This document shows positions 9,219 to 17,841 of a DNA stretch of 64,000 nucleotides, in pieces; the stretch's first letter is position 1; each line of letters starts with the position of its first letter. Origin of the DNA: Rhizosaccharibacter radicis (lineage in GTDB: Bacteria > Pseudomonadota > Alphaproteobacteria > Acetobacterales > Acetobacteraceae); NCBI GenBank assembly GCA_024508355.1, contig JAMZEJ010000002.1, forward strand, positions 1-64,000. Direction: 5' to 3'. Below the pieces are notes generated by a model. That model was given only the letters and a program-made list of their open reading frames with translations. It had not been told where the DNA came from and searched no databases. The position numbers and the translations under genes were made by a program.

Positions 9219-10673
9219 ATGTTTCTCGGCATCGATTTCGGCACCTCGTCGGTCAAGGCGATCCTCGCCGACGAGAACCAACGGGTGCTGGCCACCGCCA
9301 GCCGCAAGCTGGACGCCCAGCGCCCGCATCCGGGCTGGAGCGAGCAGGCGCCCGAGGCGTGGTGGCAGGCCATGCTGGGCGCATTGGACGCGATCGCCGC
9401 GGAACAGCCGGCCGCCATGAGCGCCGTGCGCGGCATCGGCCTGTCCGGCCAGATGCATGGCGCGGTGCTGCTGGACGCGGCGGGCGAGGTGCTGCGTCCC
9501 TGCATCCTGTGGAACGACACGCGCGCCGTGGCCGAATGCCGGGAGATCGAGGACGCCTTTCCCGGCTCCCGCGCCGTCACCGGCAATCCGGCGATGCCGG
9601 GCTTCACCGCGCCGAAGCTCGCCTGGGTGCGGCGGCACGAACCCGATCTCTTCGCCCGCACCGCCACCGTGCTGCTGCCGAAGGCCTGGATCAGGTTCCG
9701 GCTCACCGGCGAGCGCATCGAGGAGATGTCGGACGCGTCCGGCACGCTCTGGCTCGATGTCGGGCGCCGGGACTGGTCGGACGAGGCGCTGGCGGTCACC
9801 GGGCTGTCGCGCGACCACATGCCCCGGCTGGTGGAAGGCAGCGACGCCGCCGGCACCCTCAAGCCCGAGCTAGCGGCACGCTGGAAGATGGACGCCGCCC
9901 CCGTGGTGGCCGGCGGCGCCGGCGACAACGCGGCCGGCGCGGTGGGCCTCGGCGCCACCGCACCCGGCAGCGCCTTCGTGTCGCTCGGCACGTCGGGCGT
10001 GCTGTGGGCCACCACCGACCGTTTCCGGCCCAACGCCGACCAGGCGGTGCATTCCTTCTGCCACGCCCTGCCCGGCCTGTGGCACCAGATGGGCGTGACC
10101 CTCTCGGCCGCCGCCTCGCTCGGCTGGTGGGCGGGGATCGCCGGACGCGACGAGGCGACGCTGCTGGCCGAGCTGGATGCGGCGCCCATGGGCGACGTGC
10201 CGGTGTTCGGCCCTTATCTCAGCGGCGAGCGCACGCCGCACAATGATGGCGCGGTGCGCGGCGCGTTCGCCCTGCTGTCGCACGACACCGCGCGGCCCGA
10301 CATGACCCGCGCGGTGCTGGAAGGCGTGGCGTTCTCCATGCGCGACTGCCTGGACGCGCTGGCCGGCGCCGGCACCCGTATCGGCGAGGCCGACGTGATC
10401 GGCGGCGGCTCGCGCTCGCGCGCTTGGACCACCATCATGGCCACGGTGCTCGACATGCCCTTGCACCGGCTGGCGGACGGCGAGACCGGGGGCGCGTTCG
10501 GCGCCGCGCGGCTGGCCCGGCTCGCCGTGACCGGGGAAGATCCGGCGGCGGTCTGCCTGCCGCCCCGCCGCACCGAGACCATCATGCCCGATCCCGCCAT
10601 GGCCGAGGCGCTGCGGGCGAGGCTGCACCGCTACCGGGCGCTGTATCCGGCCATCGCCGGGCTCGGCGCCTGA
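9219..10673 (+). CDS. xylB: Xylulokinase
   Basis: This is a 484-residue FGGY-family carbohydrate kinase that phosphorylates D-xylulose to D-xylulose-5-phosphate, feeding the pentose phosphate pathway. The N-terminal phosphate-binding loop GIDFGTSSVKA, the substrate region GLSGQMHG typical of xylulokinases, the LGTSGV adenosine motif and the GGGSRS segment near the C-terminus are all seen. Being downstream of a polyol dehydrogenase and importer supports the route polyol to D-xylulose to xylulose-5-phosphate. The length and domain order are normal. Confidence 0.93.
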   Translation: MFLGIDFGTSSVKAILADENQRVLATASRKLDAQRPHPGWSEQAPEAWWQAMLGALDAIAAEQPAAMSAVRGIGLSGQMHGAVLLDAAGEVLRPCILWNDTRAVAECREIEDAFPGSRAVTGNPAMPGFTAPKLAWVRRHEPDLFARTATVLLPKAWIRFRLTGERIEEMSDASGTLWLDVGRRDWSDEALAVTGLSRDHMPRLVEGSDAAGTLKPELAARWKMDAAPVVAGGAGDNAAGAVGLGATAPGSAFVSLGTSGVLWATTDRFRPNADQAVHSFCHALPGLWHQMGVTLSAAASLGWWAGIAGRDEATLLAELDAAPMGDVPVFGPYLSGERTPHNDGAVRGAFALLSHDTARPDMTRAVLEGVAFSMRDCLDALAGAGTRIGEADVIGGGSRSRAWTTIMATVLDMPLHRLADGETGGAFGAARLARLAVTGEDPAAVCLPPRRTETIMPDPAMAEALRARLHRYRALYPAIAGLGA

Positions 10674-10678
10674 CGAGC

Positions 10679-11050
10679 GTGGCGTCGGCGGAGCCGGACA
10701 TCCGGCGGCTGCAGCCCGAGGAGCGCTTGTCGGGCGCGGTGGCCCATGCCGGGCTGCTGCACCTGGCTGGCCAAGTGCCGGACGATCCGACGGCGGATGC
10801 GGAAGCGCAGACCGCCGACATCCTGCGCCAGATCGACGCGCTGCTGGCCGAAGCGGGCACGACCAGATCGCGGGTGCTCTCGGTCCAGGTCTTCCTGGCC
10901 GACATGGCCGACTACGACGCGATGAACCGGGCCTGGGACCATTGGGTGGACCGCGACCATCTGCCCGCTCGCATCACCGTGCAGGCCCGCCTCGCCAATC
11001 CCCGCTGGCGCGTCGAGATCACCGGCATCGCGGCCCTGCCGTCCGGATGA
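10679..11050 (+). CDS. RidA/YjgF/Rid family protein
   Basis: This 123-residue member of the Rid superfamily has the typical core HLAGQVPDD, a QVFLADMADYDAMNRAW helix, and the final RITVQARL strand with the arginine that binds carboxylate ligands in RidA. True RidA hydrolyses reactive enamines/imines such as 2-aminoacrylate, but several Rid subfamilies lack that activity. I cannot assign the subfamily. It starts at GTG 10679, five bases after xylB, so it is probably in the polyol operon, which is not an obvious metabolic link. Confidence 0.82.
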   Translation: MASAEPDIRRLQPEERLSGAVAHAGLLHLAGQVPDDPTADAEAQTADILRQIDALLAEAGTTRSRVLSVQVFLADMADYDAMNRAWDHWVDRDHLPARITVQARLANPRWRVEITGIAALPSG

Positions 11051-11087
11051 GGCCCGTGCTCCGGGGAGCCGAAAGGCATTCCCGGGG

Positions 11088-11480
11088 TCAGACGGTCCAG
11101 GTCGATTGCCGGATGACGACCCGGTAGCCGTCCGGATCCTCGGAGCTCTCGCCCGATCGGTCCCGATCGGAGTTGAAGGACTGGACGGGCGCGGACCCCG
11201 CGCACCGCATCCGTGCCACCGCCGCCGACCACGCCGTGGCGTCCGGGACAAAGAACACGAGCAGATGATCCAGGCTCGGTGCTCGGCCCGCGCGACGCCC
11301 GGCAGCCCTGGTGAACTCGAGATGGTAGGGCGCTCCGGGATGGCCGAGCATGACCCCGTCGAAACCCTGGCGATCCCGGAACCGGCACAGCACGTCGAAC
11401 CCCAGCCCTTCCCGGTAGAACGGCAGCAGGGCCTCGGGATCGTCGCTCGGCCGGCAGACGCGCAGCACGGGATGTCGCAT
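11088..11480 (-). CDS. VOC-superfamily (glyoxalase/bleomycin-resistance-like) protein
   Basis: This 130-residue protein is built of one pair of beta-alpha-beta-beta-beta modules. It opens MRHPVLRVCRP, has FYREGLGFDVL as the typical first helix and strand, and ends EDPDGYRVVI, the usual final strand of VOC proteins. Members isomerise, cleave or bind small molecules, often through a divalent metal. The ligands here could be His3, Glu55 and a distal residue, but I cannot verify a full set. It lies 52 bases downstream of and co-directional with a MarR regulator, probably as an operon. Confidence 0.8.
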   Translation of the reverse strand: MRHPVLRVCRPSDDPEALLPFYREGLGFDVLCRFRDRQGFDGVMLGHPGAPYHLEFTRAAGRRAGRAPSLDHLLVFFVPDATAWSAAVARMRCAGSAPVQSFNSDRDRSGESSEDPDGYRVVIRQSTWTV

Positions 11481-11532
11481 CGGGCAGGTCTTTCCGGTCT
11501 CGGGTCAGGCCTACGCTGACGATGCCGACCCG

Positions 11533-12018
11533 TCAGCCCAAAAGACGTCCGGTCAACGCCACCAGCCGCCGCAACTCCTCGTCGTCCAGCGCCAGGGTGG
11601 CGCGGAGCCTTCGGGCGGTATCGCGCACCAGCCGATCGGTGATCGTCCGGCCTTCTTCCGTGAGGGCGACCAGCACCTGGCGGCCGTCCCCGGGATCGGC
11701 GATGGCGGAAACGTGCCCTTCCCCGCGCAGCGCGTCGATCAGCATCGACACGTTGGCCCGCGACACCTTCAGCGCGTCCACGATCTCGCGCTGCGGCACG
11801 GGCCGGTCGCGCGACCACAGCACGGCCAGCACCTGCCAGCGTCCCGGCGTCAGCGCATCCTCACCCAACCAGCGGGACACGACGTTGTCGATGGCCTGGG
11901 CTGTCGCGCGCAGCGAGAACAGGGTTTCCAGCGCGAGCGCATCGCCCGGCGGCAGCCGTTCGGCATAGGAGCGCCGGACATGGCCTGGCGGCACGAGCGG
12001 CTGTTTCCGCCTGGTCAT
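11533..12018 (-). CDS. MarR-family transcriptional regulator
   Basis: This is a 161-residue winged-helix dimeric repressor. The DNA-binding core is readable: TPGRWQVLAVLW, a helix-turn-helix around VPQREIVDALKVSRANVSMLIDAL, then the wing (DPGDGRQVLVALTEEG). MarR proteins release DNA on binding phenolic or aromatic ligands, or on oxidation. ATG 12018 is chosen because AAGGA lies five bases upstream. Earlier in-frame ATGs at 12033 and 12024 have no ribosome-binding site and would abut the palindrome at 12035-12048. It is divergent from a VOC protein and a flavin hydroxylase, likely its targets. Confidence 0.88.
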   Translation of the reverse strand: MTRRKQPLVPPGHVRRSYAERLPPGDALALETLFSLRATAQAIDNVVSRWLGEDALTPGRWQVLAVLWSRDRPVPQREIVDALKVSRANVSMLIDALRGEGHVSAIADPGDGRQVLVALTEEGRTITDRLVRDTARRLRATLALDDEELRRLVALTGRLLG

Positions 12019-12034
12019 CGGCATCCTTGACATA

Positions 12035-12048
12035 GTTAAGGCCTTAAC
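12035..12048. promoter_or_regulatory. Perfect 14-bp palindrome, probable MarR operator
   Basis: GTTAAGGCCTTAAC is a perfect palindrome in the divergent gap between the MarR gene (start 12018) and the VOC/hydroxylase operon (start 12113). It is A/T-richer than its surroundings, and its position and symmetry suit a MarR dimer. Binding there would cover the start of the MarR transcript and the upstream region of the divergent operon. Confidence 0.6.
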
Positions 12049-12112
12049 AGACTGTCCGTCCGACCAACTCCGCCGCGGCGGTCGCACGCCCCGGCTCGGA
12101 CGGAACGCCCTC

Positions 12113-12559
12113 GTGCCGCCAGCCCTCCACGGCATACACCACCTGAAATTCCCGGTCGCGGAGCTGAGCCGCAGCCTCCGCTTCTACGAGGCCAGCCTCG
12201 GGGCCCGGCGCATCGAAAGCTGGGACCACCGCCATGCGGACGGCTCCGTTTATGCCTTCATCCTGGAGGTGCCGGGGCTCGGCACCCATCTGGAGCTTCG
12301 TCTCGATCCGGATGCCGCCGGTCGTCAGGCGGGCTTCGACCCGGTGACGCTGGCGGTGGCCGACCGCGCGTCCCTGTCGCTCTGGACCGAACATCTCGAC
12401 CGGGCGGGAATCGCGCATTCGCCGATCCTCGTGGCGCTGCAAGCCTGGCTGGTCGTGTTCGCCGATCCCGACGGGCGGCGGCTGCGGCTCTACACCCTGG
12501 AAACCCACGGGCCGGAGCTTCCGGCCGACGAGGGATCGCCCTGGATCACCGGACGCTGA
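12113..12559 (+). CDS. VOC-superfamily protein (glyoxalase-like), divergent from marR
   Basis: This is a 148-residue single-domain VOC protein. It has the N-terminal GIHHLKFPV strand with a possible metal histidine, FYEASLGARRIE, and THLELRLDP carrying a Glu at the second metal position. The C-terminal FADPDGRRLRLYTLE matches the last strand of metal-dependent extradiol or glyoxalase-like members. It starts at GTG 12113 and is followed 16 bases later by an aromatic-ring-type flavin hydroxylase. A role in handling a ring-cleavage or toxic small molecule is plausible, but the substrate is unknown. Confidence 0.78.
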   Translation: MPPALHGIHHLKFPVAELSRSLRFYEASLGARRIESWDHRHADGSVYAFILEVPGLGTHLELRLDPDAAGRQAGFDPVTLAVADRASLSLWTEHLDRAGIAHSPILVALQAWLVVFADPDGRRLRLYTLETHGPELPADEGSPWITGR

Positions 12560-12575
12560 ACGCCGAGGAGCCGTG

Positions 12576-14150
12576 ATGCCCGATCCCGTTCTCATCGTCG
12601 GCGCCGGGCCGACGGGACTGACCGCCGCGCTGGAACTGTCGCGCCTCAGCGTCCCGGTGCGGCTGGTGGACAAGCGCGCCGCGCCCGCGACCACCTCCCG
12701 CGCCATCGGCGTGCAGGCGCGGACCCTGGAACTGTTCGATCAGCGGGGGCTGGCCGAGGAGCTGCTGAGCCTGGGCAACCCCGCCCGCTTCGGCAGCGTG
12801 TACGGCGGCGGCAAGCGCCTCGTCCATCTCGACTTCGCCCATGTCGACAGCCGCTACCCCTTCATCCTGTTCGTGTCCCAGGCCGACACCGAGCGGGTGC
12901 TGCGGGAAGCCTGCGCGCGGACGGGCGTGGCGCCCGAATGGCGCACCGAGCTGGTCGGCATCCAGCAGGACGCGATGACGCATGGCGGCCCCGCGGTGTC
13001 GGCCGTGCTGCGCCGGCCGGATGGCGCGCTGGAACAGGTGGCCGCATCATGGCTGATCGGCGCCGAGGGCGCCCACAGCCTGATTCGGGCGACGCTGGAC
13101 CTGCCGTTCGACGGCCATACCCGGCACGAGCGCTACGCGCTGGGCGACCTGTTGATCGAGGGGGCGCTCCCGGACACCGACTTCCACATCTTCTCGTCGC
13201 CGCACGGCTTCCTGGGACTGTTTCCCATGGGCGGCCCGCATTTCCGGCTGATCGCCTCCACCCTTTCCGAGACGCCGGCGGCGGGAGATGCGCCGACACT
13301 CGATGACCTGCAAGGGTTCTACGACCAGCGTTCGCACATCCCGGCCCGCTTCCACGACCTGACCTGGAGCTCCTGGTTCACCATCAACAGCCGCATGGTG
13401 TCGCGGCTGAGGATCGGGCGGATGTTTCTGGGCGGCGATGCGGCGCACATCCATTCGCCCGCGGGCGCGCAGGGCATGAACACCGGCATCCAGGACATGA
13501 TCAATCTGTGCTGGAAGCTGGCGGCGGTGATGCGCGACGGCGCTCCCGCCGCCTTGCTCGACAGCTACGAGGCGGACCGGCTGCCGGTGATGCGCCACGT
13601 CCTGTCGCGCACCGACGGCCTCACCACCACCATCGGCACCGAGAACCCGCTGGTCCGGAGCCTGTTCAACCATCTGGGTCCGTGGATCGGTGGCGCCGGG
13701 ATCGTGCAGACCGACGCCACCTCGACCATGAGCCAGGTATCGCTCGGCTATGGCGGCGCATCGCTCAGCGAGAACGCGCACCCGCCTGGTACGCTGCGCG
13801 GCGGCGACCGCGTGCCCGACCTGCCGGTCCGGCGGCGCGCGGCGGAAGGATGGTCCGCGACGCAGCTGCACCGGCTGCTCGACCCGTCCCATCCGACCCT
13901 GCTGGTCGCCACGCAGGACGGGACGCCCGCCCCCCGCGAGCTGGCCGACACCCTGCCGGCGGAGCGGCTGGCGGAGATCATGCCGGCCGGCCCGGCGGAA
14001 CAGCATCGCTTCACAGCGCTTTTCGGTCGCGCGGGCAGCGCGGTGCTGGCGCGACCGGACGGCTATGCTGCCGTCGTGGCCGCGTTGCCGTCCGCCGCCG
14101 CGGCCATGCGCGGCTGGCTCGGGAAATGGTCCGGCTCGCCGGCCGGCTGA
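12576..14150 (+). CDS. FAD-dependent aromatic hydroxylase (PheA/TfdB/RdmE family)
   Basis: This 524-residue class A flavoprotein monooxygenase carries the N-terminal dinucleotide fold (VGAGPTGLTAALEL), an inner DG-type segment (WLIGAEGAHSLIR), and the FAD-binding GD motif with following helix (FLGGDAAHIHSPAGAQGMN). It ends in the thioredoxin-like C-terminal region common in phenol and polyketide hydroxylases. Such enzymes hydroxylate phenols or polyketides using NAD(P)H and O2. ATG 12576 is preferred over GTG 12573 because AGGAG sits five bases before it. With the upstream VOC gene it forms a two-gene unit divergent from marR, so regulation by a phenolic ligand is a fair inference. Confidence 0.88.
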   Translation: MPDPVLIVGAGPTGLTAALELSRLSVPVRLVDKRAAPATTSRAIGVQARTLELFDQRGLAEELLSLGNPARFGSVYGGGKRLVHLDFAHVDSRYPFILFVSQADTERVLREACARTGVAPEWRTELVGIQQDAMTHGGPAVSAVLRRPDGALEQVAASWLIGAEGAHSLIRATLDLPFDGHTRHERYALGDLLIEGALPDTDFHIFSSPHGFLGLFPMGGPHFRLIASTLSETPAAGDAPTLDDLQGFYDQRSHIPARFHDLTWSSWFTINSRMVSRLRIGRMFLGGDAAHIHSPAGAQGMNTGIQDMINLCWKLAAVMRDGAPAALLDSYEADRLPVMRHVLSRTDGLTTTIGTENPLVRSLFNHLGPWIGGAGIVQTDATSTMSQVSLGYGGASLSENAHPPGTLRGGDRVPDLPVRRRAAEGWSATQLHRLLDPSHPTLLVATQDGTPAPRELADTLPAERLAEIMPAGPAEQHRFTALFGRAGSAVLARPDGYAAVVAALPSAAAAMRGWLGKWSGSPAG

Positions 14151-14520
14151 CACCGACGGCGCTGGCCCCGCGCCCGACGCCCGACGCCCGACGCCCGAGG
14201 AACCAGGAATGATTGTGACGGTGGCCACGGCATTGGCCGCCACGTCAGGCGGATGCCGCTGGATTCACTCGCGCAATCCCTAAGGAAAGCTTGCCGCCTC
14301 ATCTGTGCGGCGCGCGGACTCGACTCCCCCCGGCGGATGGAAGTCCGCTTGCTCTTCCTCAGAGGCTCCGTTCGACGGATGGAAAGGTAGCCATTCCGTC
14401 CCTTCCAGTGCTGGCCTCCTCCGGATCAGCGGCACCAGGCACGAAACGGATGGGTCGATCCGGACCCTGCCCCGGTCCGTCCCGTCAACGGGCGCCTGAT
14501 CGCACCTGATCGCTCCGGGG
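14151..14520. other. 370-bp intergenic region, no gene seen
   Basis: This lies between the convergent hydroxylase and antiporter genes. Two short overlapping frames (14291-14509) have arginine/proline/serine-rich compositions typical of chance frames and lack ribosome-binding sites. No clear terminator hairpin with a T-run is visible. Confidence 0.5.
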
Positions 14521-16053
14521 CTAGTTCTCCTCGATACGGCGCTCGGCCTCGGGCAGCAACGACAGCTCGCGCCAGTCTAGCTCCTCCACCAGCGTGTCGT
14601 AGGTGGGAGCATCGAGCTCGTGGCGCACGCGCATCATCTCCAGCTTGGCCCGCTCCACGGCGATCGCCGACAACCCGAGCGCGCGGTGCCGTTCCTCGGC
14701 TCCGTCGGAGCCGGTCTCCTCCAGACGCATGGCGTAGCCGGCGCGCAGGAGCGCGGCTTCGGGGCCGTCATGCCCGTCGAGATGCATCATCCCGGCCTTG
14801 TTCAGCTTGAACCGCGCCATCGCCAGCTCGCGCGCCATCTCCTCGTTGCGATCGAGCCGCAGCAGGCGGATCAGCGGCCGCAGGGTGAGACCCTGGATCA
14901 CCAGGGTCGCCATCACCACCGCGAAGGCGGTCAGCGTCACCAGGTCGCGTTTGGGGAAGTCGGCCGGCAGCGCGAAGGCGGTCGCGAGGGTCACCAGACC
15001 GCGCATGCCGCACCAGCCCACCAGCACGCCCTGCCTCAGGGTCGGCGGCTCCGCGTTGCCGCGATACACCGGAAACCGTGCCGCCAGCCGGTTCGAGATC
15101 ATCACCACCACGAAGCGGACCACCACCACGGCCCCCACCACCAGACCGGCGAAGCGGGCGGCATCGTCGAGGCCGATAGTCTGCATGCGAGCGACGATGG
15201 TGCGCGCCTGCATGCCCATCAGTAGAAACGCGAGCACGTTGAGCAGAAACACCACCGTCGCCCATACGGCGTAGGAATGAACCCGCATCCGGGGCGACGA
15301 TGCGCCGCCCTGGGTGCGTGCCAGGGTCATGGCGTAGGCCACCACGCACAACACGGCCGATACGCCCAGCCGGTCGGCGATCACCCAGACGAGGCAGGTG
15401 GACACGAACTGAAGCACGTTCCCGCCCAGCGTGCCGGACACGAGCGGCGTGGTGAGCCTGGCAAGGCGGGCGAGCAGGATGCCGAGCAGCACGGCGGCGG
15501 GGGCGGCGGCCAGCAGCCGCCCCGTCACCATGGCGTCGAGGCCGCCATGCTCCTGCACCGCCAGCGCCGCGCCGAACAACAGCAGCGCCACCGCGTCGTT
15601 GAACAGGCTCTCGCCCTTGATCACGAACAGGGTGTTCTTCGGAATGGACACCGTGCCCGTCACCGCCGTCGCGGCGACCGCGTCCGGGGGCGCCACGATG
15701 GCGCCCAGCACCATGGCCGCCGCCACCGGAAGCCCCGCCACCCACCAGCCGAGAAACGCCACGCATGCGGTGGTGCACAGCACCGCGACCCCCGCCAGCA
15801 CCACCAGCGGCTGCCAGAAACGGCGGGCGATGTTCACCGGGAAATCGAACGCGGCGTCCAGCAGCGCCGGCGCCACGAACAGGGCGAGCGCGGTGCCGGG
15901 CTCGATGGTGATGGCGGGCGCCCCCGGCACCAGCGCCACCAGCATGCCGGCCGCCGCGAGCATCGCCGGATAGGGGATAAGCAGGCGGCGAGACAGCTGC
16001 AGCAGCCCGATGCACAGCAGCAGCAGGAGCAGCAGGCTTTCGAAGAACGTCAT
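14521..16053 (-). CDS. Na+/H+ antiporter, CPA1/NhaP family
   Basis: This is a 510-residue inner-membrane protein with about 12 predicted helices up to residue 390 and a charged cytoplasmic tail of about 120 residues. The ion-binding region reads GAIVAPPDAVAAT, and a second helix has GESLFNDAVALLLF; these are the ND-type motifs of electroneutral Na+(K+)/H+ exchangers. The C-terminal tail (LARRL-like, with LRAGYAMRLEETG) is the regulatory extension seen in bacterial NhaP-like proteins. It would exchange cytoplasmic Na+ or K+ for protons. It is transcribed alone, away from the 834-bp gap. Confidence 0.9.
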   Translation of the reverse strand: MTFFESLLLLLLLCIGLLQLSRRLLIPYPAMLAAAGMLVALVPGAPAITIEPGTALALFVAPALLDAAFDFPVNIARRFWQPLVVLAGVAVLCTTACVAFLGWWVAGLPVAAAMVLGAIVAPPDAVAATAVTGTVSIPKNTLFVIKGESLFNDAVALLLFGAALAVQEHGGLDAMVTGRLLAAAPAAVLLGILLARLARLTTPLVSGTLGGNVLQFVSTCLVWVIADRLGVSAVLCVVAYAMTLARTQGGASSPRMRVHSYAVWATVVFLLNVLAFLLMGMQARTIVARMQTIGLDDAARFAGLVVGAVVVVRFVVVMISNRLAARFPVYRGNAEPPTLRQGVLVGWCGMRGLVTLATAFALPADFPKRDLVTLTAFAVVMATLVIQGLTLRPLIRLLRLDRNEEMARELAMARFKLNKAGMMHLDGHDGPEAALLRAGYAMRLEETGSDGAEERHRALGLSAIAVERAKLEMMRVRHELDAPTYDTLVEELDWRELSLLPEAERRIEEN

Positions 16054-16887
16054 GCCTCGCTCCCGGCTGGTGTCGCGGTCGATGATCGGATGCGATGTCG
16101 CGCCGGGGCGGGTCGCACCGCGGCGCGAACGCGGTTTCGGCCCAGGAGGCCGATCGGACTTCGGCGCACCGGCCCGTAACGGTGTCCGGGCGCTATCGTG
16201 CCAGACATGGAACGGATGCGCCCAGGGGCCGCCCGGGATCGGGAGCCGGCGCCGGTATCGCCTGAGCGGTGCCGCTCAGGCAGGAGCAGTCCGGGCGCGG
16301 GGCATGCGAGCGGAACAGGAGCGGGATGTCCGGATCGTCCGGCCTTCCACGGCACCGCTCCGGACGGCGGTGCGCGAGGCTCCCGCCGCCCTGGGACGCC
16401 GGCCGGCCCAGGAGAGGATCATCGCCGTTTCCCGGTCGGGTGGGTCGAGCGGGACGATTCGCGCCGCCGCAGAACGGAAAGGGTCCGACTGCCCGGGGCC
16501 GCGTCGGGACCCGCCGGTTCCGGGCCGAATGCCACCCGCATGAGCGGCAACGCGACACGGGATCGGGCACAGCGCCAACTCGCGGACAAGAAGGCCAGGC
16601 AACTCCGGCGGACGGCCGCTCGCCGATGGAGATCGGGACGAGGATCGCCGGCCGGCGGCGACGGCAGCCGTTTCCCGGCCGATCCAGACGGCGGGGGAGG
16701 TTTGGAGACCGGGCCTGTCACCGCGCGGTGCGACGGCCATCGACCGCACGACCGATTCGCCCCGCAGCGCTTGTTCCCGGCCACCCCTCCGCTTAAGTGG
16801 GCGCGGGCGTCATCGAACGGCACCGGCCCGAAGGCGGTTCCCCATCCGGGCCACGGGATGCGCTGGCTCATCTCCAGGAGGATTCCG
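16054..16887. other. 834-bp G+C-rich intergenic region, no gene seen
   Basis: Several overlapping open frames cross this stretch on both strands, but all are Arg/Pro/Gly/Ser-rich, lack ribosome-binding sites and resemble no family. Around 16440-16462 there is a short stretch similar to intergenic DNA at 27464-27486. I see no RNA gene. Confidence 0.45.
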
Positions 16888-17142
16888 ATGATCCGGTGGA
16901 TCGTCCCGGCCGTGATCGCGGGCTTCGGCCTTTACCTGTGCTTCTTCGGCATCGCGGTGGACAAGGGCGCCAACGCGCGCATCAACCCGCTTCGCCACGA
17001 GCTGATGATCGCGAAGCTGCACGAGGACGCGCTGCTGGCCGAGCATCGCTGCCTGATGGCCCGGGCTGGCGATTGCCGGAACGAGATCGATCACGCGGAA
17101 GCCGTTCTGCGCGCCCCTCCGCCGCCCATGCCCAGGCACTAG
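16888..17142 (+). CDS. Small single-span membrane protein, function unknown
   Basis: This 84-codon gene has a near-ideal ribosome-binding site (AGGAGG, six bases before ATG 16888). The protein has one N-terminal hydrophobic helix (about residues 4-24, WIVPAVIAGFGLYLCFFGIA). A polar alpha-helical portion follows with two cysteines (Cys54, Cys63 approximately), ending in PPPPMPRH. The topology suggests an N-terminal anchor with a periplasmic helical tail. I recognise no family. It converges with a GNAT acetyltransferase 18 bases downstream. Confidence 0.65.
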   Translation: MIRWIVPAVIAGFGLYLCFFGIAVDKGANARINPLRHELMIAKLHEDALLAEHRCLMARAGDCRNEIDHAEAVLRAPPPPMPRH

Positions 17143-17160
17143 ACGACCCCTCCGCGTCGC

Positions 17161-17610
17161 TCAGCCCGGACGTCGCCTCAGGCTGCGGACGCAGATCCCG
17201 GCGACGCGCTCGAAGCCGGTGGCGGCGGCGAAGCCCAGCAGGTCGGGACGCTCCCCGTCCGCCAGCTCGATCCGGTCGCATCCCCCGGCCCGCGCCCATT
17301 GCGACGCCGCCTTGACCAGCAACCGCGCGATGCCGCGACGGCGCGCATCCTCAGACACCAGCAGCAGATCGATCCTCGCGACCGGCGCGTCGGACAACAG
17401 GCTGCGGAAGCGATGGAGCGCCACCACGCCGCTGGGAGGCCCCCATTCCAGCGCCAGGAACACCGCGTTCTCGCCGTCCCGTGTCGCCTCCAGTCGCGCC
17501 GGCAGCGCCCGGGACGGCGCGTCGAGGTCGGCGGAGCCCAGCAGTTCGGCCAGCCCGGCCGCGTCGGCAATGGCGGCCATCCTGATTTCCAGCCCGTAGC
17601 GATTGCTCAT
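17161..17610 (-). CDS. GNAT-family N-acetyltransferase
   Basis: This 149-residue protein has the acetyl-CoA fold. The core strand IDLLLVSEDARRRGIARLLV contains the R/Q-x-x-G-x-G/A-like pyrophosphate loop (RRRGIA), and the C-terminal LGFAAATGFERV is the usual motif B region. GNAT enzymes transfer acetyl groups to amines of small molecules or protein N-termini. The substrate is not predictable here. ATG 17610 begins MSNRYGLEIRMA, the normal position before the first strand, although no strong ribosome-binding site is visible. The frame is open far upstream to 18255 but reads as shadow. Confidence 0.82.
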   Translation of the reverse strand: MSNRYGLEIRMAAIADAAGLAELLGSADLDAPSRALPARLEATRDGENAVFLALEWGPPSGVVALHRFRSLLSDAPVARIDLLLVSEDARRRGIARLLVKAASQWARAGGCDRIELADGERPDLLGFAAATGFERVAGICVRSLRRRPG

Positions 17611-17841
17611 GGGCCACAAGATCGGGATGCGTCGGAGGATTCGCCAGCACCGGTCCCGGGAGCCCGGATGCCTCGGGCGAGGCCGGGGATGGTCGACCGG
17701 TCTGCAGATCGGCCGGCCGGTGCACCGGGCAGAAGCGCGGAAGGAGCACCCGGAAGCATGGGAACCTGCGCCGCGTCCGGGCGGCCGGAACATCCTTTCG
17801 CGCGCGCCGTTCCTCCCGCTCACGGTCCGGAGCGATGCGGC

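Noticed and set aside
14291-14509. 72-codon plus-strand frame in the 14.2-14.5 kb gap
   Set aside because: The composition is Ser/Pro/Arg-rich with no ribosome-binding site, and a second overlapping frame is equally open.
16193-16796. Several open frames on both strands of the 16.1-16.9 kb gap
   Set aside because: All overlap one another, are Arg/Gly/Pro-rich and lack ribosome-binding sites or homology.
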